From Paludibacteraceae bacterium (GTDB lineage: Bacteria > Bacteroidota > Bacteroidia > Bacteroidales > Paludibacteraceae), in the NCBI GenBank assembly GCA_017551025.1, contig JAFZNG010000014.1, forward strand, positions 44,799 through 108,798: a DNA stretch of 64,000 bases, read 5' to 3'. The notes under the pieces were generated by a model. The model was not told the DNA's origin and ran no database searches. It saw only the letters and a program-made list of their open reading frames with translations. Both the position numbers and the translations under genes were made by a program. The stretch's first letter is position 1. The number at the start of each line of letters is the position of its first letter. Shown here one piece after another: positions 33,570 through 42,819 of the stretch.

Positions 33570-34489
33570 GAAGTCGTCGGAGACATATTATCCTATGGAT
33601 CTTCTTGCTGGCCTTGCTGGCAGGACTGCTCTGGGTGGCGCGGTATACCGTGTCGCACGGTTCGCCTGGGTCTCAGACCGAGACGGATAGGACAATCTCC
33701 ATACTCACCTATAACACCCAACGTATGGGCGGGTTCCGTAAACCCTCAGAGAACGAGGTGCTGCAGTATATCCTGCAGACCGATGCGGATATCGTCTGCC
33801 TGCAGGAAGTTGAGGTTTACCAAGACAATCAGTACCTGACCCTGGGGGAATTACGTGAGGCGATGCAGGGTTATCCCTACTGCTACTTCGCCTTCTCGGT
33901 GCATAACAACCGCCGCCAGTTCGGTAATGCCGTCTTCTCGAAGTACCCTATCCTGGATCGCGAGAACGTAGAATATGCCTCCCGCTCCAACGGTACCTGC
34001 CGTTGTGATATTGTCGTCGATACCGATACCTTGCGCTTGTTCTGCAACCACCTGGAGTCGTATCGTTTTAGTGCCGACTCACTGCGTGATAGTACTACTA
34101 TGGGTAGTCTGCGCCGATTATATCACATGCTGCCTACCTTATGGGGCAAAGGACGCGGACGCACCGAACAAGCACAAGCTGTGCGCAACGAGATAGATCG
34201 CTCGCCGTATCCGGTACTGGTGGTGGGTGACTTTAACGATACACCTATCTCAGCCAGTTATCGCATCATTGCCGACGGACTGAGTGACGCCTTTCTGAGT
34301 ACATCATGGTTGCGCTGGGGAACGACCTATCGTATGTCGCTCCAACTGGCAGGCCATCCTCTGACACTCCCCTTCCGTATCGATTATATCCTCTCTTCGC
34401 CCGAACTGACACCACTGGACTGCACCATAGATACCGTGCGTTATTCCGACCACTACCCCGTGCGTGCAAAATTGAAAATTGAAAAGTGA
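33563..34489 (+). CDS. membrane-anchored endonuclease/exonuclease/phosphatase-family protein
   Basis: 308 residues: N-terminal membrane anchor (about 9-29), then an EEP (DNase I-like) domain with YNTQRMGG, CLQEVEVYQ, the CNHLESYR segment, VVGDFNDTP and SDHYPVRA, so the metal, Asp and His residues are in place. The substrate may be a nucleic acid, phospholipid or inositol phosphate. GTG start at 33563, in the array, is the only start that includes the whole anchor. Its C-terminus KLKIEK and stop also come from an array. Confidence 0.83.
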   Translation: MKGSRRRHIILWIFLLALLAGLLWVARYTVSHGSPGSQTETDRTISILTYNTQRMGGFRKPSENEVLQYILQTDADIVCLQEVEVYQDNQYLTLGELREAMQGYPYCYFAFSVHNNRRQFGNAVFSKYPILDRENVEYASRSNGTCRCDIVVDTDTLRLFCNHLESYRFSADSLRDSTTMGSLRRLYHMLPTLWGKGRGRTEQAQAVRNEIDRSPYPVLVVGDFNDTPISASYRIIADGLSDAFLSTSWLRWGTTYRMSLQLAGHPLTLPFRIDYILSSPELTPLDCTIDTVRYSDHYPVRAKLKIEK

Positions 34490-34495
34490 AAGGTG
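34468..34495. repeat. heptamer array at the EEP/queH junction
   Basis: aaaattg, aaaattg, aaaagtg, aaaggtg; it encodes the EEP C-terminus and stop (34487-34489) and the GTG start of queH (34486), a 4-base overlap. Confidence 0.9.
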
Positions 34496-35088
34496 TTTCC
34501 CCCATACAAGTTCCGGATGGACTGCAGACGGTATTGCTGCATGCCTGTTGTGCGCCCTGCAGTTCGGCCATTGTCGAATGGCTGTTGGCGCATGCTATCA
34601 CACCTACAATCTACTATTTCAATCCGAATATCTTCCCCGAAGAGGAATACATCATTCGTAAGCAGGAGAGTCAGCGTCATGCCGACTCGCTGGGTATTCG
34701 ATGGATAGATGGCGACTACGACCATGCGGCCTGGCGCGACTCGGTCTGCGGACTGGAGCACGAACCCGAACGGGGCGGACGCTGCGCCGTCTGTTTTCGT
34801 CATCGCCTGTTGGCTACTGCCCGCATGGCGCAGCAGGAAGGCATACCTTGGTTTGCTACGACGCTGGCTTCTTCGCGCTGGAAGAGTCTCGACCAAATCA
34901 ATGCCGCCGGCTTATGGGCCCAAGAGCAACTCCGCTCACCGCTCACCGCTCACCAATCACCTTTATTTTGGGCACAAAACTGGCGCAAAGGTGGGCTGCA
35001 GCAACGCCGCAACGAACTCTTGCGCCAATTCAGCTTCTACAACCAGCAGTACTGCGGTTGCGAATTCAGTATACGTACCGCTGATTAG
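34486..35088 (+). CDS. queH: epoxyqueuosine reductase QueH
   Basis: Last step of queuosine synthesis in tRNA, the non-cobalamin alternative to QueG. 200 residues with the metal and cluster cysteines: LHACCAPCSS, GRCAVCFRHRL and the final QYCGCEFS, plus YFNPNIFPEEEY. A GCTCACC array (34934-34961) is read in frame as SPLTAHQSP at about residues 150-158 before FWAQNWRKGG. GTG start. Convergent 4-base overlap with rfbB. Confidence 0.93.
   Translation: MKGVSPIQVPDGLQTVLLHACCAPCSSAIVEWLLAHAITPTIYYFNPNIFPEEEYIIRKQESQRHADSLGIRWIDGDYDHAAWRDSVCGLEHEPERGGRCAVCFRHRLLATARMAQQEGIPWFATTLASSRWKSLDQINAAGLWAQEQLRSPLTAHQSPLFWAQNWRKGGLQQRRNELLRQFSFYNQQYCGCEFSIRTAD
34934..34961. repeat. in-frame heptamer array in queH
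   Basis: gctcacc three times and aatcacc. Confidence 0.88.
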
Positions 35089-36218
35089 CGGTTTTTGTAC
35101 ATCTCGTCGTAGTACTTCTCGTAGTCACCCGAGGTGATATTATCCAGCCAATCCTGGTTCTCCAAATACCAGCGGACGGTCTTCTCGATACCTTCCTCAA
35201 ACTGCAGACTCGGTTCCCAACCCAGTTCACGCTGGAGTTTGCTGGAGTCGATAGCATAACGCATATCATGGCCGGCACGGTCGGTCACGAAGGTGATAAG
35301 ATCCAGATCAGCACCCTCCTCACGTCCCAGCAGACGGTCTACCGTCTTAATGACCGTACGGATGATATCGATGTTCTTCCACTCGTTGAAGCCACCGATA
35401 TTATAGGTCTCGGCAATCGTTCCCTTGTGGAAAATCAGGTCGATAGCACGCGCATGATCCTCTACAAAGAGCCAGTCGCGTACGTTCTCACCCTTGCCGT
35501 AAACGGGCAGGGGTTTGCGATGACGGATATTATTGATAAAGAGCGGGATCAGTTTCTCGGGGAACTGATACGGACCGTAGTTATTCGAGCAGTTGGTCAC
35601 GATAGTCGGCATGCCGAAGGTGTCGTGGAAAGCCCGCACAAAGTGGTCGCTTGATGCCTTGCTGGCCGAGTAGGGCGAGTGCGGATTATACTTCGTAGTC
35701 TCGTAGAAGAAGTCACGACCGTATGCCAGGTGGTGCTCCGCGGACGAAGCCTTGGTGGTAAACGGCGGCTCAATGCCCTCGGGATGGGTCATCTCCAACG
35801 CACCGTATACCTCGTCGGTGGAGATATGATAGAAGCGCTTACCCTCATACTTCTCCGGCAGTTGTTCCCAATAGAGTTTGGCAGCCTGGAGCATCGAGAG
35901 CGTACCCATCACGTTGGTCTGGGCAAAGGTGAAAGGATCCTTGATAGAACGGTCTACGTGGCTCTCGGCAGCGAGGTGGATCACGCCGGTCACTTGCTCC
36001 TCTTGCATCAACTTGTAGATGGTCTCAAAGTCGCAGATATCCGCCCGCACAAAGCGGTAGTTGGGACGGTCCTCGATATCCTTTAGGTTAGCGAGGTTGC
36101 CGGCATACGTCAACTTATCCACGTTGATGATGCGGTAGTCCGGATACTTGTTTACAAACAGGCGCACAACATGGCTACCTATAAATCCGGCACCGCCGGT
36201 AATGATTATGCTTTGCAT
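35085..36218 (-). CDS. rfbB: dTDP-glucose 4,6-dehydratase
   Basis: Converts dTDP-glucose to dTDP-4-keto-6-deoxyglucose, the entry to dTDP-rhamnose for surface glycans. 377 residues of the extended SDR type: GGAGFIGSHVVR at 7-18, HLAAESHVDRS, STDEVYGAL, and YSASKASSDH. A Bacteroidetes-type insert (about 140-165) is present. rfbA, rfbC and rfbD are not beside it. Last gene of dacB-birA-rfbB. Confidence 0.95.
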   Translation of the reverse strand: MQSIIITGGAGFIGSHVVRLFVNKYPDYRIINVDKLTYAGNLANLKDIEDRPNYRFVRADICDFETIYKLMQEEQVTGVIHLAAESHVDRSIKDPFTFAQTNVMGTLSMLQAAKLYWEQLPEKYEGKRFYHISTDEVYGALEMTHPEGIEPPFTTKASSAEHHLAYGRDFFYETTKYNPHSPYSASKASSDHFVRAFHDTFGMPTIVTNCSNNYGPYQFPEKLIPLFINNIRHRKPLPVYGKGENVRDWLFVEDHARAIDLIFHKGTIAETYNIGGFNEWKNIDIIRTVIKTVDRLLGREEGADLDLITFVTDRAGHDMRYAIDSSKLQRELGWEPSLQFEEGIEKTVRWYLENQDWLDNITSGDYEKYYDEMYKNR

Positions 36219-36221
36219 ATG

Positions 36222-36254
36222 ATTAAAAATTAAAAATTACAAATTAAAAATTAT
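36222..36254. repeat. heptamer array between birA and rfbB
   Basis: Four to five ATTAAAA-type heptamers; the birA stop lies at its edge. Confidence 0.9.
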
Positions 36255-36979
36255 ACAACGTAGCGTATTTGCTTAAAGTGGTATGTTCTTTCTTTACCTT
36301 TTTCATCTTCCAGCACCAGTTCGCCGCTTGGCAGCACGTCCATGATGCGCGCCATAAAGCTGTTAGCAATTCGTTCTTGGCTAGTAGCGTTCATCGTTGG
36401 TGCGACACTCACTTCGCGCTCTACAAATGGCCACCACCCTTCTCGGCGATACAGATGGCTGCGGTAGTAATCCCATAGTTCGTCTGCGCTCATTCGAAGT
36501 CCCTTATCTATCTCCTCTGCCAACCGCTCCATCAACGCGTCTATGTCGTATTCCTGTCCCGTAATCTGCCTCAGCGAAACGGGGTTGGGTGCATCGGAAC
36601 GGAACTCCGTCTGGTTGACGTTCAGTCCTATGCCGGCGATGCTGTATTTTACTTCGCCACCAATCAAGGCGTTCTCGATCAGTATGCCCGCTACTTTCTT
36701 ATCCTGCCAGTAGATATCATTCGGCCATTTAATAGAGACCGCATCACCTACTATCCGCTGCACCGCTATACTAGCCACGATATTCAGTTCAAACATGTTT
36801 TTGCGCGGCGGCAGGAGTATCGAGCAAAGTAGGTTTTTGCCTCGTTCGCTCTCCCAACCATTGCCGGTTTGTCCGCGTCCTGCCGTCTGATAACCCGCAT
36901 AGATATATGCCGGTGGGTTGCCCTCGGCGACGAGTTGCCGCAGCAGGGTGTTGGTGCTATCGCATTCGGCTACGAACAT
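36251..36979 (-). CDS. birA: biotin--[biotin carboxyl-carrier] ligase
   Basis: Attaches biotin to carrier proteins of carboxylases through biotinyl-AMP. 242 residues, no N-terminal DNA-binding domain, so not a repressor. Seen: ECDSTNTLLRQL, AGRGQTGNGWES (adenylate loop), IKWPNDIYW and KVAGILIE. Starts 10 bases inside dacB's end. Confidence 0.93.
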   Translation of the reverse strand: MFVAECDSTNTLLRQLVAEGNPPAYIYAGYQTAGRGQTGNGWESERGKNLLCSILLPPRKNMFELNIVASIAVQRIVGDAVSIKWPNDIYWQDKKVAGILIENALIGGEVKYSIAGIGLNVNQTEFRSDAPNPVSLRQITGQEYDIDALMERLAEEIDKGLRMSADELWDYYRSHLYRREGWWPFVEREVSVAPTMNATSQERIANSFMARIMDVLPSGELVLEDEKGKERTYHFKQIRYVV

Positions 36980-38343
36980 ATCGAGAGCAGGTATTTCTCT
37001 ATCTGTTTTTGTATCTTATGGCAGTTCACCTGGGTGTCGCTGACGAGGATCGCAAACGACCATATATCACCGTTCGGTCGCTCAATATAACCGGCATAAC
37101 TCTTGGCACCGGTGAGCGTACCGCTCTTAGCATGCACCTTACCCGCCAGTCGGGTGTCCTCCAGAAAATGGGTCAGCGTTCCCGACTCGCCGCTTACGGG
37201 CAGACAGTCGTACCAGTCATCCTTATACTTGCTGCGGTACATATGTTCCAGCAACTTGACGACCATGTGCGCAGTCAGTTTATTGTCCGGCGCCAGTCCG
37301 CAACCGTCGTGGAGTACGCAACCGGTCATCGGCAGTTGTTGTCCTCGCCAATAACGCATGAGGTTATCGGCTGCCTGACGAGCTGTCGATTGACGGTTAT
37401 GACGCGAAGCCAGGTAACGGGCAATGGCCTCGGCGTACATGTTGTTGCTGTCGAAATTGGTGTCGCGGATGATCTCGCGCAGCGGGTGAGAGAGATGGAC
37501 ACAGATGACCTTGAGTTTATCCTGGTCTTCGCCCTGCTTCATCATATAGGTAGGTGTACCATTCACGCGGCCACCTACTGCCTGGATAGCCGCTTTGATA
37601 TCTTCGGCCAGTTGCAGTCCCGGGTTGGGTAGGTCGCCCTTGACGCAGAAGGTATCGCGGTTGGCGGGTATTTCGCCACGCATATTACGCACATATACCA
37701 TCGGTTTGCCGCTCACGTACGAGTAGTCGCGTTGCACCTTTCCGGCCCGCACGCGGCAGTTGATATGCACATTACCGGGATTGGTGAAAAGCACCTCAGC
37801 AGGTTGGCCTACATTGCCCGAACGCAAGTAGATACGCAGGGTATTGCTCATGTAATTGATGCCATAGATACCGGGAGCGTAGTAGTTGCCGATATCTTCG
37901 GGCAACCAGTGCGGGTTGTAGCCCTCGTCACTCAGTTTGCTCATGTCGGCCACGATACGTCCCTCGATATGATAGATGCCTATCTCGTGGAGTCGGTGTA
38001 TCCAGTCGTCCAGGAAGGGATCGCCGTTTTGCAGGTTACCCAGCGTAGGATCTATATCACCGATGACGTACAGGTCTCCCCAGAGCGTACTGTCCTGGAT
38101 CTCACCGGTATAGGCCAGCGTCGTCTCGAATTGGAAATCGGGCCCGAGTTCCTCGAGTGCCTCACCTGTAGTGAGCAGTTTTGTCACGGAGGCAGGTGTG
38201 GCAGGACGGGTAGCCTGGTAATTGGTAATGTCGCGATTACGCGTCATATTTCGCACCTCCACCGACAGCAGTCCCTTGGCTATTTCCGCATCGCCGGTCA
38301 GCAGGGAGATATTCAGTAATATGATTCCTAATATATAGTGCAT
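36970..38343 (-). CDS. dacB: D-alanyl-D-alanine carboxypeptidase/endopeptidase (PBP4, S13)
   Basis: Periplasmic peptidoglycan hydrolase. 457 residues with a signal peptide; active-site Ser in ASVTKL (SxxK), SNN motif in DSNNMYAEA, and KSGT in HAKSGTLTGAKSY. A long domain between the first two motifs is typical of PBP4. ATG at 38343 chosen; an upstream TTG lies in the -7 element. Confidence 0.93.
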   Translation of the reverse strand: MHYILGIILLNISLLTGDAEIAKGLLSVEVRNMTRNRDITNYQATRPATPASVTKLLTTGEALEELGPDFQFETTLAYTGEIQDSTLWGDLYVIGDIDPTLGNLQNGDPFLDDWIHRLHEIGIYHIEGRIVADMSKLSDEGYNPHWLPEDIGNYYAPGIYGINYMSNTLRIYLRSGNVGQPAEVLFTNPGNVHINCRVRAGKVQRDYSYVSGKPMVYVRNMRGEIPANRDTFCVKGDLPNPGLQLAEDIKAAIQAVGGRVNGTPTYMMKQGEDQDKLKVICVHLSHPLREIIRDTNFDSNNMYAEAIARYLASRHNRQSTARQAADNLMRYWRGQQLPMTGCVLHDGCGLAPDNKLTAHMVVKLLEHMYRSKYKDDWYDCLPVSGESGTLTHFLEDTRLAGKVHAKSGTLTGAKSYAGYIERPNGDIWSFAILVSDTQVNCHKIQKQIEKYLLSICS

Positions 38344-38367
38344 ACTAAGCCAAACTAAAATCGGCTG

Positions 38368-38399
38368 CAAAGGTACGAAAATTTTTTGAATTATGAAAA
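38368..38399 (-). promoter_or_regulatory. promoter of dacB-birA-rfbB
   Basis: -7 TACCTTTG (38368-38375) clear; the -33 region is poor (TTTC at 19 bases). Confidence 0.65.
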
Positions 38400-38414
38400 T
38401 AATTCATAAAAATA

Positions 38415-38446
38415 ATTGTGTATGTCATTTTTTTTTACTACCTTTG
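38415..38446 (+). promoter_or_regulatory. promoter of lolD-gldB-sufS
   Basis: -33 ATTG 38415-38418 followed by TGTATGTC, 20 bases, -7 TACCTTTG 38439-38446. Confidence 0.78.
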
Positions 38447-38456
38447 CAGTCCGATT

Positions 38457-39110
38457 ATGATACAAGTCAAGGACATACGTAAATCGTTCGGCACACTGGA
38501 AGTGCTCAAAGGCGTCCGGCTCGAGGTAGAGCAAGGCGAAATCGTGGCCATCGTGGGTAAGTCAGGGGCAGGCAAGACAACCCTGCTGCAAATCATCGGA
38601 ACGCTCGACCGTCCCGATGCGGGGCAGGTGATTGTCAACGGCGTGGATGTATTCGCGCTCGGCGAGAAAGAACTGGCTCGGTGGCGTAACCGTAACATAG
38701 GCTTTATCTTTCAGTTTCATCAACTGCTACCCGAGTTCACCGCCTTGGAAAACGTCATGATGCCCGGTATGATAGCCGGTGAGAAACAGCAGGTATTGCG
38801 TGAACGCGCTACGCAACTGCTTACCGAATTGGGGCTGAGCGATCGTCTGGACCACAAACCCAACCAGCTCTCCGGTGGCGAAAAGCAACGCGTAGCGGCT
38901 GCACGAGCTATGATGATGTCACCCAAAGTGATATTGGCTGACGAACCGTCCGGCAGTCTGGATGAGGCGAACAAACGGGACTTGCACCGACTACTCTGTC
39001 ACCTGCGCGAACAATACCGACAGACGATTGTCATCGTCACCCACGACAAGGAACTGGCAGGCATCGCCGACCGCATTCTCGAGATACGAGACGGAGTGAT
39101 TGAATCATAA
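38457..39110 (+). CDS. lolD: LolD-like ABC transporter ATPase
   Basis: ATP-binding subunit of the MacB/LolD class; in the family it releases lipoproteins from the inner membrane with LolC/LolE. 217 residues: Walker [11 protein letters not shown]-loop [12 protein letters not shown], signature LSGGEKQR, Walker [13 protein letters not shown], and H in THD. The permease is not in the window. The next gene is the lipoprotein GldB, which fits lipoprotein handling. Confidence 0.85.
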   Translation: MIQVKDIRKSFGTLEVLKGVRLEVEQGEIVAIVGKSGAGKTTLLQIIGTLDRPDAGQVIVNGVDVFALGEKELARWRNRNIGFIFQFHQLLPEFTALENVMMPGMIAGEKQQVLRERATQLLTELGLSDRLDHKPNQLSGGEKQRVAAARAMMMSPKVILADEPSGSLDEANKRDLHRLLCHLREQYRQTIVIVTHDKELAGIADRILEIRDGVIES

Positions 39111-39124
39111 ACCCAGAAACGAAT

Positions 39125-40129
39125 ATGCGAAAAATAGTCATAGGGATAGTAATAGCCATGCTATGTGCCGGTTGTCAGGCCAAGCGCGATTTGTTTGCCG
39201 ATGCGGACATGACGCCCGTGACGGTGCGTATCGTGCGCTTCGACAGTGCGTTTCTCGGCGTAGATACCGCGCACCCCGCCGAGGGTGTGGCGCGACTCTA
39301 TAAGCAGTATCCCGACTTCACGCCTTACTTTGTGAACGAACTGCTCGGACTGGAGAATGCCGACAGCCTGGTGGCCGTACTTCCCGCCTTCTTGGGTGAT
39401 ACCACGCTACATATCCGTCGGATGATACAAGACGAACAGGCGTTATTTACCGATCTTAGCGACCTACAATGCGAACTCAACGAGGCCTTCACGCGACTTC
39501 ATTATCTCTTCCCCGAATGGACCCTACCGGAGATATATCTCTATGTCTCTGGTTTCGTATCGCCCGTCTATTTCCCAAGTGATGATATCATCGGTATAGG
39601 GGCGGATATGTATCTGGGAGCCGATTATCCTACGTATGCCCAACTGGTATATGACTACCAAAAACCCACCATGAGTCGCGAATGGATGGCAGGCGATGCA
39701 CTGAGTGCATACCTCTTCCGCAACCTACCCTTCAACGGACGCCAAAACCGATTGCTCGACCAGATGATCTACCATGGTAAAATCATGTACTTGCTCGACC
39801 AGATAATGCCCAACCAGCAGGATGGACAAATTATAGGTTATACCGAGGAACAGTGGACCTGGTGTGTCGATCATGAGCGGGCTATTTGGCAGCGTATCAT
39901 GGATAATCGCGACCTCTTCCAAACCGACGGCATGGTACTCACCTCGTATATGAACGACGGACCGTTCACCTCCGAAGTGTCGCAAGACAGTCCCGGACGT
40001 CTCGGCACATGGGTAGGATGGCGCATCGTAGAGCGTTATATGAACAATAATCCTGAGGTGAGCATGCAGTCGTTGCTAGATAATGATGATGCCCAGCAGA
40101 TATTGGAAAACAGCCATTATAGGCCGTAG
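39125..40129 (+). CDS. gldB: gliding-motility lipoprotein GldB
   Basis: 334 residues with a lipoprotein signal (cleavage before Cys in LCAGCQA). GldB belongs to the core set tied to type IX secretion and gliding in Bacteroidetes; its exact action is unknown. Family features: RFDSAFLGVD near the N-terminus, FPEWTLPEIYLYVSGF and IGIGADMYLGADYP in the middle, and FTSEVSQDSPGRLGTWVGW near the C-terminus. Located 14 bases after lolD. Confidence 0.9.
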   Translation: MRKIVIGIVIAMLCAGCQAKRDLFADADMTPVTVRIVRFDSAFLGVDTAHPAEGVARLYKQYPDFTPYFVNELLGLENADSLVAVLPAFLGDTTLHIRRMIQDEQALFTDLSDLQCELNEAFTRLHYLFPEWTLPEIYLYVSGFVSPVYFPSDDIIGIGADMYLGADYPTYAQLVYDYQKPTMSREWMAGDALSAYLFRNLPFNGRQNRLLDQMIYHGKIMYLLDQIMPNQQDGQIIGYTEEQWTWCVDHERAIWQRIMDNRDLFQTDGMVLTSYMNDGPFTSEVSQDSPGRLGTWVGWRIVERYMNNNPEVSMQSLLDNDDAQQILENSHYRP

Positions 40130-40132
40130 GGC

Positions 40133-40167
40133 GGTGTTTGGTGTAAAGTGTATGGTGTAGCGTGTAT
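40133..40167. repeat. heptamer array upstream of sufS
   Basis: ggtgttt, ggtgtaa, agtgtat, ggtgtag, cgtgtat; its last bases enter the ATG of sufS. Confidence 0.88.
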
Positions 40168-41383
40168 GAATAGAGACGATTTTCCGATATTACAAACCGA
40201 AGTGCACGGGCAACCGCTGGTGTACTTGGATAATGCTGCCACGAGTCAGAAACCGCAGGCAGTCCTGGATGCTATTCTGGAGGGCTATACCCGCTACAAT
40301 AGTAACATCCATCGCGGTACGCATTACCTGAGTCAGCAGGCTACGATGCGTCACGAGCAGGCACGGCAGACGGTAGCCGACTTTATCCATGCCGCCTCTG
40401 CCCGCGAGATCATCTTCACCAAGGGCACTACCGACAGCCTGAATATGCTGGCATTCTCCTTCGGAGAAGCCTTTATCCGGCCCGGTGACGAACTGATAGT
40501 ATCCGGTCTGGAGCATCACTCGAATATTGTGCCCTGGCAAATGTTGGCAACGCGTAAACAGGCAGTACTGCGTGTGATTCCGCTTCGCGAGGATATGACG
40601 CTCGACCTGGATGCCTATCGCGCCATGCTTAGCCCGCGTACGCGACTAGTTTCAGTGGCTCATGTGAGCAACGTGCTGGGTACGCATCAACCCGTAGAGG
40701 AAATCATCCGATTGGCGCATGAGCAGCATATTCCGGTTTGCATCGATGCGGCTCAATCCGCTCCGCATATGCCGCTCGACGTGCAGGCCTTGGACTGCGA
40801 TTTCCTGGTCTTCTCTGCGCATAAACTATACGGTCCGACAGGAATAGGTGTATTGTATGGCAAGCAAGCCCTACTCGACCAACTACCGCCGGCACAAGGT
40901 GGCGGCGAGATGATACAGCACGTACGCTGGTCGGGTACGACATATAACGAGTTGCCCTATAAATTCGAAGCGGGTACACCCAATTTCATCGGTTCGTATG
41001 CTACCGGTAAAGCCCTGGAATACGTACAAGCCATCGGTATGACACGTATCGCCGAGGAGGAGGCAGCGCTGGCACGCTATGCAGAGCAACAACTCGTCGA
41101 ACAGATCCCATCCGTCCGTATCTACGCTGCCGGACAAGCGAAGTATGGTGCGATTAGTTTTAATGTCTATCACGACGATAAGTTGATTCATCCCTTTGAT
41201 ATTGGCACACTGCTCGACCAACAGGGCATAGCAGTACGTACGGGGCATCACTGTGCCGAACCGCTTATTGATCATCTGGGTGTGTCGGGAACGGTGCGCG
41301 TATCCTTTGGACTCTACAATACCCGCGAGGACATCGATCGCTTTATCCAAGGGCTGAAACGAGCCGTACGTATGCTGAGTTGA
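40166..41383 (+). CDS. sufS: cysteine desulfurase SufS
   Basis: PLP enzyme giving sulfur to the Suf iron-sulfur cluster system. 405 residues of group II: PLP lysine in FSAHKLYGPTG, active Cys in TGHHCAEP, and the N-terminal YLDNAATSQKPQAV. A GTG in frame 6 codons upstream is inside the heptamer array, so the ATG at 40166 is preferred. sufBCDE are not here. Confidence 0.94.
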   Translation: MNRDDFPILQTEVHGQPLVYLDNAATSQKPQAVLDAILEGYTRYNSNIHRGTHYLSQQATMRHEQARQTVADFIHAASAREIIFTKGTTDSLNMLAFSFGEAFIRPGDELIVSGLEHHSNIVPWQMLATRKQAVLRVIPLREDMTLDLDAYRAMLSPRTRLVSVAHVSNVLGTHQPVEEIIRLAHEQHIPVCIDAAQSAPHMPLDVQALDCDFLVFSAHKLYGPTGIGVLYGKQALLDQLPPAQGGGEMIQHVRWSGTTYNELPYKFEAGTPNFIGSYATGKALEYVQAIGMTRIAEEEAALARYAEQQLVEQIPSVRIYAAGQAKYGAISFNVYHDDKLIHPFDIGTLLDQQGIAVRTGHHCAEPLIDHLGVSGTVRVSFGLYNTREDIDRFIQGLKRAVRMLS

Positions 41384-41384
41384 T

Positions 41385-42332
41385 ATGCGTCGTCTGTGGG
41401 TCATACTGCTGCTCTCTATAGTCTGCCCGATGGCAGCACAACAGTATGAGCGTCCCGATGATAAGGTCTGTAGGATTGCTTTCTGGAACCTGGAAAACCT
41501 CTTTCATCCCGGACAAGACAGTATCAATCGGGATAGTGATTATACCCCCGACGGCATTCACCATTGGACGCTCAGTCGTTATTACCGCAAACTAACCGCC
41601 ATCAGTCGTGCGCTGAGTTATATCGGCGGATGGCAGGGACTGGATATGATAGGTGTTTGTGAGGTGGAGAACGACACTTGCCTTATCCATCTGACGCGCC
41701 GTATGCCCGGTTACCGGTTTGTGCATTACGACAGCCCCGACCGTCGGGGTATCGACTGCGGCCTGCTTTATCATACGACTCGTATCTCTGTTCTCAACAG
41801 TCGTGCCGTACCTGTACCTTTGGACAGCCTCGCGCGTACGCGCGATCTTCTATATGTATGCGCGCAAGATAAATGGCAGGATACGCTTCATATTATCGTT
41901 GCTCATCTACCCTCACAGTGGAGTGGACAGGCTGCATCCGAATGGAAACGCAGGCGTGCCAAACAGGTAATTCAAACACTCATAGACAGTATCTATGCCA
42001 TCTGTCCGGCTCCGCGTATCGTAGTCATGGGAGATATGAACGCCCAGCCGCAAGAGGATATACGCGGCATGCGTAATCTGGCACTTCAGCTCGACAAGAG
42101 TCGGTGGGAAGGTACGCATAAGTACCGAAATCGCTGGACCACCTTGGATCAGTTTTACGTGTCTCCGCAGCTCCCCCATCCTATTATGCGGGTCATGGAT
42201 ATCGATATGCTGCGTGAGCGCGACCCACGCTATCTGGGATATCGCCCGCACCGTACTTTTCGCGGAGTCAGGTATGATGGCGGCGTCTCAGACCACTTCC
42301 CGATCCTATTGGAATTGCAAATTGAAAAGTGA
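41385..42332 (+). CDS. secreted endonuclease/exonuclease/phosphatase-family protein
   Basis: 315 residues with a signal peptide (cut after MAAQ). EEP fold residues: AFWNLENLF, GVCEVENDT, HLPSQWSG, VVMGDMNAQP and VSDHFPILLEL. Resembles Bacteroidetes secreted endonuclease-like proteins; substrate unknown. Begins 1 base after the sufS stop. The last residues (LQIEK) and stop lie in a heptamer array. Confidence 0.85.
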   Translation: MRRLWVILLLSIVCPMAAQQYERPDDKVCRIAFWNLENLFHPGQDSINRDSDYTPDGIHHWTLSRYYRKLTAISRALSYIGGWQGLDMIGVCEVENDTCLIHLTRRMPGYRFVHYDSPDRRGIDCGLLYHTTRISVLNSRAVPVPLDSLARTRDLLYVCAQDKWQDTLHIIVAHLPSQWSGQAASEWKRRRAKQVIQTLIDSIYAICPAPRIVVMGDMNAQPQEDIRGMRNLALQLDKSRWEGTHKYRNRWTTLDQFYVSPQLPHPIMRVMDIDMLRERDPRYLGYRPHRTFRGVRYDGGVSDHFPILLELQIEK

Positions 42333-42339
42333 AAGATAA
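42312..42339. repeat. heptamer array at the end of the EEP gene
   Basis: gaattgc, aaattga, aaagtga, aagataa; contains the stop codon 42330-42332. Confidence 0.8.
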
Positions 42340-42347
42340 GGCATAAA

Positions 42348-42377
42348 ACAAGCGCGGCTCTCGAGAGTCGCGCTTGT
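42348..42377 (-). terminator. terminator of gldJ-gcvH
   Basis: Stem ACAAGCGCG / CGCGCTTGT with an inner CTCTCGAGAG palindrome; on the minus strand it is followed by TTTTAT. Confidence 0.85.
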
Positions 42378-42401
42378 GATAGAAGGATAGAACCGTAATG
42401 C

Positions 42402-42776
42402 TTAGAGACTTGCCTCGTAAGCAGCGGCATCCATCAGATTGTCTAATTCAGCGGCATCCTTGACGCTAATCTTGATAATCCAGCCTTCGCCGTACGGGTC
42501 GTTGTTGACAGCCTCGGGTTGGTCGTTGAGGGCTTCGTTGAACGCCAAGACCTCACCGCTAACCGGCATATTCAGGTCGCTCACCGTCTTTACGGCCTCG
42601 ATAGAACCAAACACCTCACCCTGGGCGATCTCCTCGCCAACGGTGTTAACATCTACAAATACAATCTCGCCAAGTTCGGACTGTGCATAATCGGTAATAC
42701 CTACATATGCTTCATCGCCCTCTACGCGAATCCATTCATGCTCGCTGGTATAGCGAATGTCACTCGGAAAATTCAT
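42402..42776 (-). CDS. gcvH: glycine cleavage system H protein
   Basis: Lipoyl carrier of the glycine cleavage complex, 124 residues. Lipoyl lysine in [12 protein letters not shown], preceded by [12 protein letters not shown] and followed by [14 protein letters not shown]-terminal GEGWIIKI is typical. Separated from gldJ by a heptamer array; gcvT and gcvP not present. Confidence 0.95.
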   Translation of the reverse strand: MNFPSDIRYTSEHEWIRVEGDEAYVGITDYAQSELGEIVFVDVNTVGEEIAQGEVFGSIEAVKTVSDLNMPVSGEVLAFNEALNDQPEAVNNDPYGEGWIIKISVKDAAELDNLMDAAAYEASL

Positions 42777-42784
42777 ACTATTTT

Positions 42785-42819
42785 AATTATAAATTAGTAA
42801 TTGTCAATGATCAATTATT
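42785..42819. repeat. heptamer array between gldJ and gcvH
   Basis: aattata, aattagt, aattgtc, aatgatc, aattatt. Confidence 0.85.
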
